A stretch of DNA of 64,000 bases from Roseiflexus sp. RS-1 (GTDB lineage: Bacteria > Chloroflexota > Chloroflexia > Chloroflexales > Roseiflexaceae). The notes below the pieces were generated by a model. The model made no database searches. It was given only the letters and a program-made list of their open reading frames with translations, and had not been told where the DNA came from. Location: contig NC_009523.1 in NCBI RefSeq assembly GCF_000016665.1, positions 4,773,501-4,837,500 of the forward strand, read 5' to 3'. Both the position numbers and the translations under genes were made by a program. This document shows, in pieces, positions 1-7,904 of the stretch. How positions within the stretch are numbered: the stretch's first letter is position 1; each line of letters begins with the position of its first letter.

Positions 1-2010
1 ATGATCGACATCGATGATCAGCAGCGCGACATCGTGCCGGTAGCGCCGCGCCCGTTCCAACTCGCGCGGCGCAAGTGCAAAGAAGTGGTAGCGATTGAAC
101 AGACCGGTGAGTTGATCGGTGGTTGCCAGGCGCTGCGTTTCGGTAAAAAGTTGCGCGTTCGTGATGGCAATCCCGGTCTGACGCCCGACGATCTCGAGCA
201 TAGCGCCGTCTCGTTCGCTAAAGTGGCTGTGGTCGTGCAGATGATAGACTGCCAGCACGCCGAGCATCCGGTCGCCAGCAACGACCGGCGCTCCCAGAAC
301 GGACGGGATCGATTTGATTTCACCGGCATGCGCATAAACCACACGATGCCGGATGATGATCCGCTGCCGCTCGATTGCTTCCCATACCGGCTCGATACCT
401 TGCTTGAGCGTCATCAACGCCTCTGGCATGTTGAAGGTGTGTGTTCTGGCAAGGATTCGGTGATCTGGGGAGAGCAACCCCAGCGCGGCGGCATCGGCGC
501 CGACCAGTTCAACCGACAAACGCACAACACTATCGAGAATGACGTCGATGTCGAGCGCACTGCTGATTGTGCGCGTCAGATCGCCCAGACGACGCTCACG
601 TTCCAGCGCCTCGTACGCCTGGGCGTACAACTGTGCGTTTTGCAGCGCAAGCGAAACGCCCGATGCCAGCGTCGCCAATCGACGCGCGTGTTCAGGGCGG
701 AAGGAATAAGGGGTAAAACTATCGACGCAAATGAAGGCGACGGTCTGCTGGCGTACAATGACCGGCGCGCCGAGCCATGAACGGATCGGGAATGCCTGCT
801 CGATACGCACCCAGGCTGGATTATTGAGCGTTTCGTGGATGATCCAGGGCTGACCGGTCTCGATCAGACGTCGCAGTGTTGGTGTACGCGCAATCTCGAA
901 GGTCACCTGGTGGAGCGCGCGTCCTGTCTCATCGCTCAGTTTTTCGTAGCCATACACCCGCACCACACGCGCCTGCATTCCTTCGACCAGCATGACCGAG
1001 GCGCCATCACACGGCATGAGGGCGACGATCTGATCGAGGACGTGATCGAGCACCTGTTCGACATCCAGCAGAGCGCTCAGTGTTGCCGATGCCTGCCGCA
1101 ACACCTCGGCGGTGCGCTGTTCTTCACGCACCGACTCGAAGAGGCGCGCGCGCTCGATCGCCACGCTGAATTGATTGGCGATGGCGGCAAACATGCGTTG
1201 CTCAACAACCCCAAACGAACTGCCAGCAGGCATGACCAGGTTCAGTATCGCCAGTGGGCGATCACGGCTATAGATCGGGATGCTGATATGCTGCGCAGGT
1301 TCCTGATCTGCGTCGTGCAGATGCGCGAGACGAGGGCAGGTGATCGGATGGGCAGCCGAAGGGAACTCGTGATGGATCAGGCGCTGCAGACACTCGCACG
1401 GATCGCCGGGGGCGCGCGGCGTGAGGTCGATCTGGAGTTCACGTGCGCCCTCGTGCGCCAGCAGGCGGGCAGAATCGCTTCCCTCCACTCCCCAGAGCCA
1501 CGCCGCGCGCGCGCCCGTTTCTCGAACCAACGCACGTAATCCAGCCTGTAATTGACGCTGCGGTTCAATGATCCGATTGAGCGCCTCAAGGACGCTCTTC
1601 ATCACCTTGAGTTCGTGTTGCGCGCGCTCCCGTGAGGTGATGTCGCGAAACAGCCAGATCCGGACGGTGCGTTGCGGATCGAGGCGCATTCCGCAGGTGT
1701 AGCGCTCGATGATCCGACCGTCGCGTAACGTCAGCCAGTCAATCACCTCGAGATTGGGATCGGCGTACAGTTCTTCGACGCGGACGAGAAACTGTTCTCC
1801 ATCGCTGACCAGGGTTGCCAGATGCTGCATGCGGTCACGCGAGGTGATCGTCTCCAACCACCCTGGCGTCAATCGCCACAGATCCTCGAATCGTTGATTC
1901 AGCAGCAGGATCTTTCCTGTGCCATCGGTGACCAGCACAGCTTCGGAGGTCGTCTCGATCACGGCTTGCAGCAGTGCAACGGTGTGTTCATCATGCGCGA
2001 GGAACGTCAT
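1..2010 (-). CDS. PAS-GAF-GAF-GGDEF signalling protein (diguanylate cyclase), cut by the left edge
   Basis: The minus frame is open from an ATG at 2010 to the window edge (670 codons, no stop), so the 3' end is missing. An N-terminal PAS-like segment (about residues 10-130, with VLVTDGTGKILLLNQRFEDL) is followed by at least two and probably three GAF domains. The visible part ends inside the start of a GGDEF domain: TTDQLTGLFNRYHFF, then LLIIDVDH at the edge. This predicts a cytoplasmic c-di-GMP synthase with small-molecule or redox sensing. No membrane segment is visible, so it is probably soluble. The GG(D/E)EF active-site loop lies outside the window, so catalytic competence cannot be judged. 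It lies 89 bases downstream of a histidine kinase gene on the same strand. Confidence 0.85.
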   Translation of the reverse strand, partial: MTFLAHDEHTVALLQAVIETTSEAVLVTDGTGKILLLNQRFEDLWRLTPGWLETITSRDRMQHLATLVSDGEQFLVRVEELYADPNLEVIDWLTLRDGRIIERYTCGMRLDPQRTVRIWLFRDITSRERAQHELKVMKSVLEALNRIIEPQRQLQAGLRALVRETGARAAWLWGVEGSDSARLLAHEGARELQIDLTPRAPGDPCECLQRLIHHEFPSAAHPITCPRLAHLHDADQEPAQHISIPIYSRDRPLAILNLVMPAGSSFGVVEQRMFAAIANQFSVAIERARLFESVREEQRTAEVLRQASATLSALLDVEQVLDHVLDQIVALMPCDGASVMLVEGMQARVVRVYGYEKLSDETGRALHQVTFEIARTPTLRRLIETGQPWIIHETLNNPAWVRIEQAFPIRSWLGAPVIVRQQTVAFICVDSFTPYSFRPEHARRLATLASGVSLALQNAQLYAQAYEALERERRLGDLTRTISSALDIDVILDSVVRLSVELVGADAAALGLLSPDHRILARTHTFNMPEALMTLKQGIEPVWEAIERQRIIIRHRVVYAHAGEIKSIPSVLGAPVVAGDRMLGVLAVYHLHDHSHFSERDGAMLEIVGRQTGIAITNAQLFTETQRLATTDQLTGLFNRYHFFALAPRELERARRYRHDVALLIIDVDH

Positions 2011-2099
2011 ATTATGCGGCCACACAACTGGCTTTCCGGCATTCGCCTGGGAATGCGCACAACACGCTACCTGTTATCATACACGAAACAGTGACACGG

Positions 2100-3278
2100 C
2101 TATGCAACCGGCAATGTCAGGTAAAACGTGCTGCCCTCGCCTTCGATGCTGGTCGCCCAGATGCGCCCGCCGTGCCCTTCGACCAGATGTTTGGCGATTG
2201 CCAGTCCTAACCCTGTGCCGCCAGCATTGCGCGTTCGCGCACGATCAACCTTGTAGAAGCGCTCGAAAATCCGCGAGAGGTCGGTTGCTGGAATGCCGAT
2301 GCCGTTATCGGTGACTGACAGGAGCAGCCACTGACCTGGGGCATGCGATGGTGGTAGTCCAGGCGGCGGGGGGGAACCGTCGCCGACCGTAATCACTCGG
2401 GCGGCAATCGATACGCACCCGCCTTCGGGGGTGAATTTCGAGGCGTTGTGAAGCAGATTGAGCAGCACCTGACCAACACGATTGCAATCGATCAGCGCCT
2501 GGGGCAGATCATCAGGGACATCCGTCGTCATCTGTAAATGTTTTCGGTCCATTTGCGGGCGGATGCGCTCAATGGTGCGCGCTACCAGCGGTGCCAGCGG
2601 CGCGGGTACTAACTGGAGTGCCACGCGCCCTGACTCGATCTGCGCCAGTTCGTGCAGCTCCTCGACAAGTTGGGTAATGGCATCAACTTCCTGCGCGATC
2701 TGATCCAGCATGCGTTTCGCCACCGGCGGCGGCGGGTCTGATTGCAGCGTTTCGACCAGGAGTTTCATCGACGCCAGCGGTGTGCGGAGTTCGTGAGAGA
2801 CGTTGGCGACCAGATCGCGCCGCGCGCGTTCCAGCAGGCTCAGTTGCGTCACATCGCGCACCAGCAGCAACGCGCCGCGTGCGCCGTCGTCGAGCGGAAT
2901 TGCGCGCAGGCGCAGCGTTCGCTGGCGCCCAAGCGGTTGAAAGATACTTTCGCGGGGTTCGGCGGACGCAATCGCCTCTTCGACCATAGCATCGACCTGG
3001 TAATCACGCGCAAGCGTGATCAGTCCCTGCCCGATGCTGATGGTATGACTGAGGTTCAACAATTCTTCGGCCTGCCGGTTAATGTAGCGAACGCGACGAT
3101 CTGCATCGACCAGCACAACTCCATCATCGAACGCATGGGCGGCGGCGTGAAAAAGCGGAGAAAATGAATCATGCTGTGGAGGGGGCGGCGGCGATTGTAA
3201 TGCAATCTGCCGCTGACGCCATCCCCAGACGATCGACAGTCCGAGCGCAATCACGAGGGTGGCAATGATCCATTCCAT
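2100..3278 (-). CDS. Membrane sensor histidine kinase, PhoR-like
   Basis: This 392-residue kinase has one N-terminal membrane helix (about residues 3-20), a PAS-like region (about 45-145), a HisKA domain with the phospho-acceptor His162 in VSHELRTPL, and a HATPase_c domain (N-box LLNLLHNASKFTPEGG; G-boxes DNGIGIP and GGTGLGLAIAKH). This order matches PhoR-type kinases, but the stimulus cannot be read from sequence and no phosphate transport genes are nearby. The response regulator gene ends 32 bases upstream on the same strand, so the pair is almost certainly co-transcribed and cognate. Confidence 0.9.
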   Translation of the reverse strand: MEWIIATLVIALGLSIVWGWRQRQIALQSPPPPPQHDSFSPLFHAAAHAFDDGVVLVDADRRVRYINRQAEELLNLSHTISIGQGLITLARDYQVDAMVEEAIASAEPRESIFQPLGRQRTLRLRAIPLDDGARGALLLVRDVTQLSLLERARRDLVANVSHELRTPLASMKLLVETLQSDPPPPVAKRMLDQIAQEVDAITQLVEELHELAQIESGRVALQLVPAPLAPLVARTIERIRPQMDRKHLQMTTDVPDDLPQALIDCNRVGQVLLNLLHNASKFTPEGGCVSIAARVITVGDGSPPPPGLPPSHAPGQWLLLSVTDNGIGIPATDLSRIFERFYKVDRARTRNAGGTGLGLAIAKHLVEGHGGRIWATSIEGEGSTFYLTLPVA

Positions 3279-3310
3279 CGAAGCGCTCGCCCTTGCTCAG
3301 CGCCGGATCA

Positions 3311-3997
3311 TCAGTCTGGCGCCTCGAAACGATAGCCAATGCCGCGAACCGTCTGAATATAGGTCGGCTTGCCGGGGTCGGGTTCAACCTTCTCGCGCAA
3401 CCAGCGAATGTGCACATCGACCGTCCGGCTATCGCCGAGGAAGTCGTACCCCCAGACGCGCTCGAGCAGGACATCACGCGACAACGCGATGCCGCGGTTG
3501 CGCATCAGGCATGCCAGCAGATCGAACTCTTTCTGGGACAGGTTCAGTTCGACATCATCGCGCCAGGCGCGCCGTGAGCCGGTATCCAACCGGATCGCGC
3601 CAGCGTCGAGCACCTCACGCAGCGCACTGATGCGGCGATCTGAGCGGCGCATAATCGCCCGCACCCGCGCCAGCAGTTCTCCGAGGCTGAATGGCTTGGC
3701 AACGTAATCATCGGCGCCCAACTCCAGCCCTGCGATGCGATCAATCTCGTCCTGTCGCGCCGTCAGGATCAGGATGGGAACTTCGCTCTCCTGGCGCAGA
3801 ATGCGACAGACGGAAAATCCATCCAGACGGGGGAGCATCACATCGAGAATGACCATATCGGGTTGATCGCGTCGCGCCCGTTCCAGACCGACAACGCCGT
3901 CAGGAGCGTTGATGACCGCGTACCCTTCCCGTTCCAGATTGTAGCGTAACGTTTCTGAAAGGATCGGATCATCCTCTACCAGCAGAATGGTGGACAT
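3311..3997 (-). CDS. OmpR/PhoB-family response regulator
   Basis: A receiver domain with acidic residues D9 and D10, phospho-acceptor D52 (VILDVMLPRLDG) and a conserved lysine in KPFSLGELLARV is joined to a C-terminal winged-helix DNA-binding domain (RTVDVHIRWLREK, YIQTVRGIGYRF). The start is placed at MSTILLVEDD. An in-frame ATG six codons upstream (4015) would add MSNDMH, which family members lack. It is the likely partner of the adjacent histidine kinase. Confidence 0.9.
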   Translation of the reverse strand: MSTILLVEDDPILSETLRYNLEREGYAVINAPDGVVGLERARRDQPDMVILDVMLPRLDGFSVCRILRQESEVPILILTARQDEIDRIAGLELGADDYVAKPFSLGELLARVRAIMRRSDRRISALREVLDAGAIRLDTGSRRAWRDDVELNLSQKEFDLLACLMRNRGIALSRDVLLERVWGYDFLGDSRTVDVHIRWLREKVEPDPGKPTYIQTVRGIGYRFEAPD

Positions 3998-4092
3998 ATG
4001 CATGTCGTTACTCACAGTTCAGAAGCTCCGTGCGCAATTGTTGGCATGTCAGAAGAAGATGATATGCTGAATGCATCTGGCATGCCATGCTC

Positions 4093-5268
4093 TCATTCCT
4101 GTGGACGTGCATTGTCCATGACGCGCCCAACTCCGTCGCTGGCGCGACATACATAGATGGTTGCCGTTCGACCGGTCGCATCGTGGTAAGCCTGTGCCAG
4201 GTCGTGGCGAAACGTTTCCACACTGCTCCGCTCGACCAGGCTGACAGTGCATCCGCCAAACCCGGCGCCGGTCAACCGCGATCCGTAACATCCTGCCAGA
4301 CTCTGCGCTGTTGTAACGAGAAAATCAATGTCTGGCAGGCTGACCTGATAATCATCACGCAGGCTGGCGTGTGATTCATTCATCAGTCGCCCAAATGTGG
4401 CTATGTCGCCGGCTTCGAGCGCCGCAGCGCCCTGGAGCGCGCGCCGGTTTTCGCTGACGACGTGCCGTGCGCGAGCGCGCAGTGGTTCAGGAAGTTCGTG
4501 CTGATGCGCTGCCAGTTGATCTTCGCTCACGTCACGCAGCGCGCGGATGCCGGGATACCACTGTTGCAGCGCCCGAACTGCGGCATCGCACTCCTGACGG
4601 CGCTGATTGTACGCCGATGCCGCCAGCGTTCGCGCGATATGACTGTCACAGACAACGACTGCAACCGATGGCGGCAGAGGAACTGCGCGATACGTCAGGT
4701 CGCGGCAATCGATCAGCAACGCATGATCGGCGCGCCCGAACACAGCGATCAACTGATCCATAATGCCGCACTGCACACCGACGAAGGTATTTTCGGCGCC
4801 CTGCGCCAGCAGCGCCAGTTCTTCGCCGAGAATGTTGAGCCGGTTGAGCACCTGAAACGTGTATGCGACGGCCACCTCAAGCGCTGCCGATGACGAAAGC
4901 CCGGCGCCGCGCGGCACATCGCTGGCGATCAACATGTCGGCGCCCGACAGCGTATGCCCCGCGGTGCGCAGCGCCAGCACGACGCCACGAATATAGTTGT
5001 GCCATGCCCGGTTGCTGCGTTCGATCTGGTCGATTGAAAAGAGATCCTCATCATGGAGATCCGCCGCCATGACGCGCACTATTCGATCAGTGCGCGGACG
5101 GGCCGCGACGCAGGTGGCGCGATCAATAGCGACCGGAAACACAAACCCGTCATTGTAATCAGTATGTTCGCCAATGAGGTTAACGCGCCCTGGCGCACGA
5201 ACGATGACATGCGGATGTATCCCGTAATGCTGCTGAAAACGCTCGCGCAGTTCTCCGGTATCAAGCAT
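4093..5268 (-). CDS. galK: Galactokinase
   Basis: This enzyme phosphorylates D-galactose to galactose-1-phosphate in the Leloir pathway. The 391-residue protein has the GHMP-kinase signature set: the galactokinase motif [19 protein letters not shown] near the N-terminus, the ATP loop [15 protein letters not shown], and a C-terminal [15 protein letters not shown]. Length is typical. galT lies about 10 kb away in the same window, so galactose use is plausible. No epimerase gene is seen here. Confidence 0.95.
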   Translation of the reverse strand: MLDTGELRERFQQHYGIHPHVIVRAPGRVNLIGEHTDYNDGFVFPVAIDRATCVAARPRTDRIVRVMAADLHDEDLFSIDQIERSNRAWHNYIRGVVLALRTAGHTLSGADMLIASDVPRGAGLSSSAALEVAVAYTFQVLNRLNILGEELALLAQGAENTFVGVQCGIMDQLIAVFGRADHALLIDCRDLTYRAVPLPPSVAVVVCDSHIARTLAASAYNQRRQECDAAVRALQQWYPGIRALRDVSEDQLAAHQHELPEPLRARARHVVSENRRALQGAAALEAGDIATFGRLMNESHASLRDDYQVSLPDIDFLVTTAQSLAGCYGSRLTGAGFGGCTVSLVERSSVETFRHDLAQAYHDATGRTATIYVCRASDGVGRVMDNARPQE

Positions 5269-5311
5269 ACGTGGCCCGTTGACTCCCGTGTTGGTCGTAT
5301 CGCAATGTCGC

Positions 5312-5347
5312 CGCCCGGCATTATACCATGTGGGAGCGTTCCCTCAA
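5312..5347 (-). promoter_or_regulatory. Putative galK promoter
   Basis: On the minus strand TTGAGG (5347-5342) is separated by 16 bases from a perfect TATAAT (5325-5320), which is also preceded by TG-G as in an extended -10. The predicted start of transcription is about 45 bases upstream of the galK ATG. Confidence 0.5.
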
Positions 5348-5502
5348 ATGGTAAACATGCTCCGCTGGCACGTTGTTCTATAAGGGGTGCTGCGAGTAAC
5401 GTGACTTTTGTCCGGTTGCAGCGGTTCCTTTCGAGAGTCCCGTGCTATCGCCCATCGTTGTGCTATGATGAATGATGAGGATTGCGAGGAGAATGTGTCG
5501 TT

Positions 5503-7740
5503 ATGCATCTGATGATATTGTTTGCGCGTCTGTTTTCCTGGGCGCTGGTGGTCACGCTGATGATCGGAAGCATGGGTGTGGCGCATGCGCAGAGTACTGA
5601 GCCGCCACAACCGGATGATCAAAATGTTGTTGCGTTTGAACGCCTGGGAGTAACCGATCAGACGCTGAGCGGCGTCTTTGACGGAACACGTTATCTGTTC
5701 AACATTCCTGCGAACTGGCGACTGGCATCGGGGGCGCAGGCGCAACTCGATCTGTCAGTTTTCTTTCCGGTGGGCAGTGCACAGCAACGGTTGGGGGGAT
5801 TTCTGGAAGCGCGCTTCAATCGGGTGTTGATCGGCACGGTTGAACTGACCCAACCGGGTGACCGGCGTGTTGTCTTTGATATTCCTGATCGGGCGCTCAC
5901 ACCGGTACGCAGCGATGGTCGTCATGAGTTTGAAGTGGCGTTGGACAATCCAACGGGGTGTGATGTTGCTCCAAGTGAGCGCACGGCAGTTGTCATCCGT
6001 TCGACATCGCGCTTTGTTCTGCCGCACACGCTGGCGCCGCTCGATACCGATCTGCGCAATCTGCCGCGCCCCATTTTTCAGGGTTCATTCGAACCCGATC
6101 AGGCGACGATCGTCATCCCTGATACTCCGTCGATCAGCGATCTTCAGGCAGCGCTGACCGTTGCCGCCAGTTTTGGGCGGTTGACCGAAGGGCGTTTGCA
6201 GATCGATCTGACGACCGTGCAGCGGCTGTCGCCACAGGCGCGCACCGGCCGTCATCTCATTCTGGTTGGCAGTCACACGGGGCTTGCACCGCTGGCGCGC
6301 AATCTGGATCTGCCCGCAACGCTACGGGAGAATGGTTTTGCTGCTCCCGGCGCCACACCCGACGACGGCATTCTCCAGATGATCGTATCGCCCTGGAACT
6401 CGGAGCGTGTCGTTCTGGTGGTGAGCGGTGCATCGGAGGCGGCGGTTGTGAAGGCGGCTCGCGCGTTGAGCGCCGTGCCTGTGCGGATTAACAATCGCCC
6501 GAATGTCGCGGTGGTTCGTGACCTGCCGGAGGCGCCAGCGGATGTGGCGCTGGCAATCGATCAACGCCTGAGCGATCTGGGATTGGAACCACGCGTCATT
6601 CGGGATCGCACGGGAACATTCGATCTGAGGTTCACCCTTCCGCCGGGGCAGCAAATCGATGAGGGAGCGTACTTTGATCTGACATTCAACCATGCCGCAA
6701 CGGTCGATTTCGGTCAGTCAAGTCTCTCGGTCGGGTTGAACGGCATCCCGATTGGCAGCGTGCGCTTTAGCGACGAAACGACGCGCGTGACAACCGGTCG
6801 GATCACTATTCCGCCTTCCGCAACCCGTTCTGGTGCGAATGTGCTAACAATTCAGACGAACCTTGTGCCGCGCTCGTTGTGCACCGATGTTCGCAATACC
6901 GACCTGTGGGTGACGATCTGGCCCGAGTCGGCGCTGCATCTGCCGATGAAACCGGTGACTGCCGAACCGCGTCGCACCTTCAATCTCAGCAGTTACCCGC
7001 TGCCATTTACCCTGAATCCATCGCTCGCCACGACTGCATTCGTCGTTCCACAACGCGCTCCTGCCGCCTGGAATGCCGCTGCTTTACTGGCCTTCCAGAT
7101 GGGACGGCAGACCCGTGATGCCATCCTGCAACCGCTTGCAGTTTTCGCCGACAATGTACCGACGGATGTGCGCGAATCGTATCATCTGCTGGTGATCGGA
7201 CGACCGGGCACCCTGCCGATTCTGGTCGAACTCGGCGATGCGCTGCCAGCGCCGTTCGATGCTGGCAGCGATGTGCCGCGATCAGTTGATACGCCCGTTG
7301 TGTATCGCGTGCCGCCTGACGCCAGCGTCGCCTATCTGCAAATGGTCGCTGCGCCGTGGAATCCAGAGCGGGTGGTTGTTGCTGCGCTGGGGAGCGATGA
7401 TTCGGGTATTGAACAGGCGACAACTATGCTGATCGATCCGCGTCAACGTGCGCGTCTGACCGGGACGCTGGCGATTGTCGATCCGCAGCAGCGGGTGACC
7501 CTGGGCAACGGTCGCGCGGTTCTCACGGGATCTGCGCCGACGCCGGTTGCGACAGTCACGCCGGTTGCCGTTCAACCGACGCAACCGACGCCGCAGACGG
7601 TTCAACCAACGCCTGCACCCTCCAGGAATGCGTCGTCGAACAACTCGTGGCTTGTGCCGGTTGTTATTATTGTTGCTGTCATCGGTGCGAGCGCGTTGAT
7701 CCTTTGGCGCGCACCATGGCGACGTCCGCCAGGAACCTGA
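5503..7740 (+). CDS. Exported BcsB-like protein with C-terminal membrane anchor
   Basis: The start is set at the ATG at 5503, with AGGAG at 5487-5491. An N-terminal signal peptide (MHLMILFARLFSWALVV..., cleavage near AHAQS) leads a roughly 650-residue beta-rich region. Phrases such as FDGTRYLFNIPANWRL and the paired VLVVSGASEAAVVKAARAL and VVVAALGSDDSGIEQA segments resemble the bacterial cellulose synthase regulatory subunit BcsB. A Thr/Pro linker (about 670-700) precedes one C-terminal transmembrane helix (VPVVIIVAVIGASALIL) and a short basic tail, as in BcsB. No glycosyltransferase (BcsA) is adjacent. The family call is from motif recollection. Its role could be export or anchoring of a polysaccharide. 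Confidence 0.65.
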   Translation: MHLMILFARLFSWALVVTLMIGSMGVAHAQSTEPPQPDDQNVVAFERLGVTDQTLSGVFDGTRYLFNIPANWRLASGAQAQLDLSVFFPVGSAQQRLGGFLEARFNRVLIGTVELTQPGDRRVVFDIPDRALTPVRSDGRHEFEVALDNPTGCDVAPSERTAVVIRSTSRFVLPHTLAPLDTDLRNLPRPIFQGSFEPDQATIVIPDTPSISDLQAALTVAASFGRLTEGRLQIDLTTVQRLSPQARTGRHLILVGSHTGLAPLARNLDLPATLRENGFAAPGATPDDGILQMIVSPWNSERVVLVVSGASEAAVVKAARALSAVPVRINNRPNVAVVRDLPEAPADVALAIDQRLSDLGLEPRVIRDRTGTFDLRFTLPPGQQIDEGAYFDLTFNHAATVDFGQSSLSVGLNGIPIGSVRFSDETTRVTTGRITIPPSATRSGANVLTIQTNLVPRSLCTDVRNTDLWVTIWPESALHLPMKPVTAEPRRTFNLSSYPLPFTLNPSLATTAFVVPQRAPAAWNAAALLAFQMGRQTRDAILQPLAVFADNVPTDVRESYHLLVIGRPGTLPILVELGDALPAPFDAGSDVPRSVDTPVVYRVPPDASVAYLQMVAAPWNPERVVVAALGSDDSGIEQATTMLIDPRQRARLTGTLAIVDPQQRVTLGNGRAVLTGSAPTPVATVTPVAVQPTQPTPQTVQPTPAPSRNASSNNSWLVPVVIIVAVIGASALILWRAPWRRPPGT

Positions 7741-7867
7741 GCGTGTGATCGGCAGTCGGCGTGGTCAGGCTCGCCTCTCGGTGGAAGAGTTCCGGAGGAA
7801 ATGAGCGGTTTTCTGCATTCCTGTTTGCAGGAGACCCATTGAGTGCATCGTTTCTGATTACATGCTA

Positions 7868-7897
7868 TGGACAATACCGCCGATTCTGGCGTATACT
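7868..7897 (+). promoter_or_regulatory. Putative promoter giving a near-leaderless transcript
   Basis: TGGACA (7868-7873), an 18-base spacer and TATACT (7892-7897). The predicted transcription start falls around 7903-7905, essentially on the first candidate ATG (7905). The mRNA would therefore be leaderless or start at the second ATG (7911). Confidence 0.45.
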
Positions 7898-7904
7898 CTT
7901 GGCT

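Noticed and set aside
1-1539. Open plus-strand frames at 1-780 and 835-1539
   Set aside because: They are antisense to the GAF/GGDEF protein, whose domains read clearly on the minus strand.
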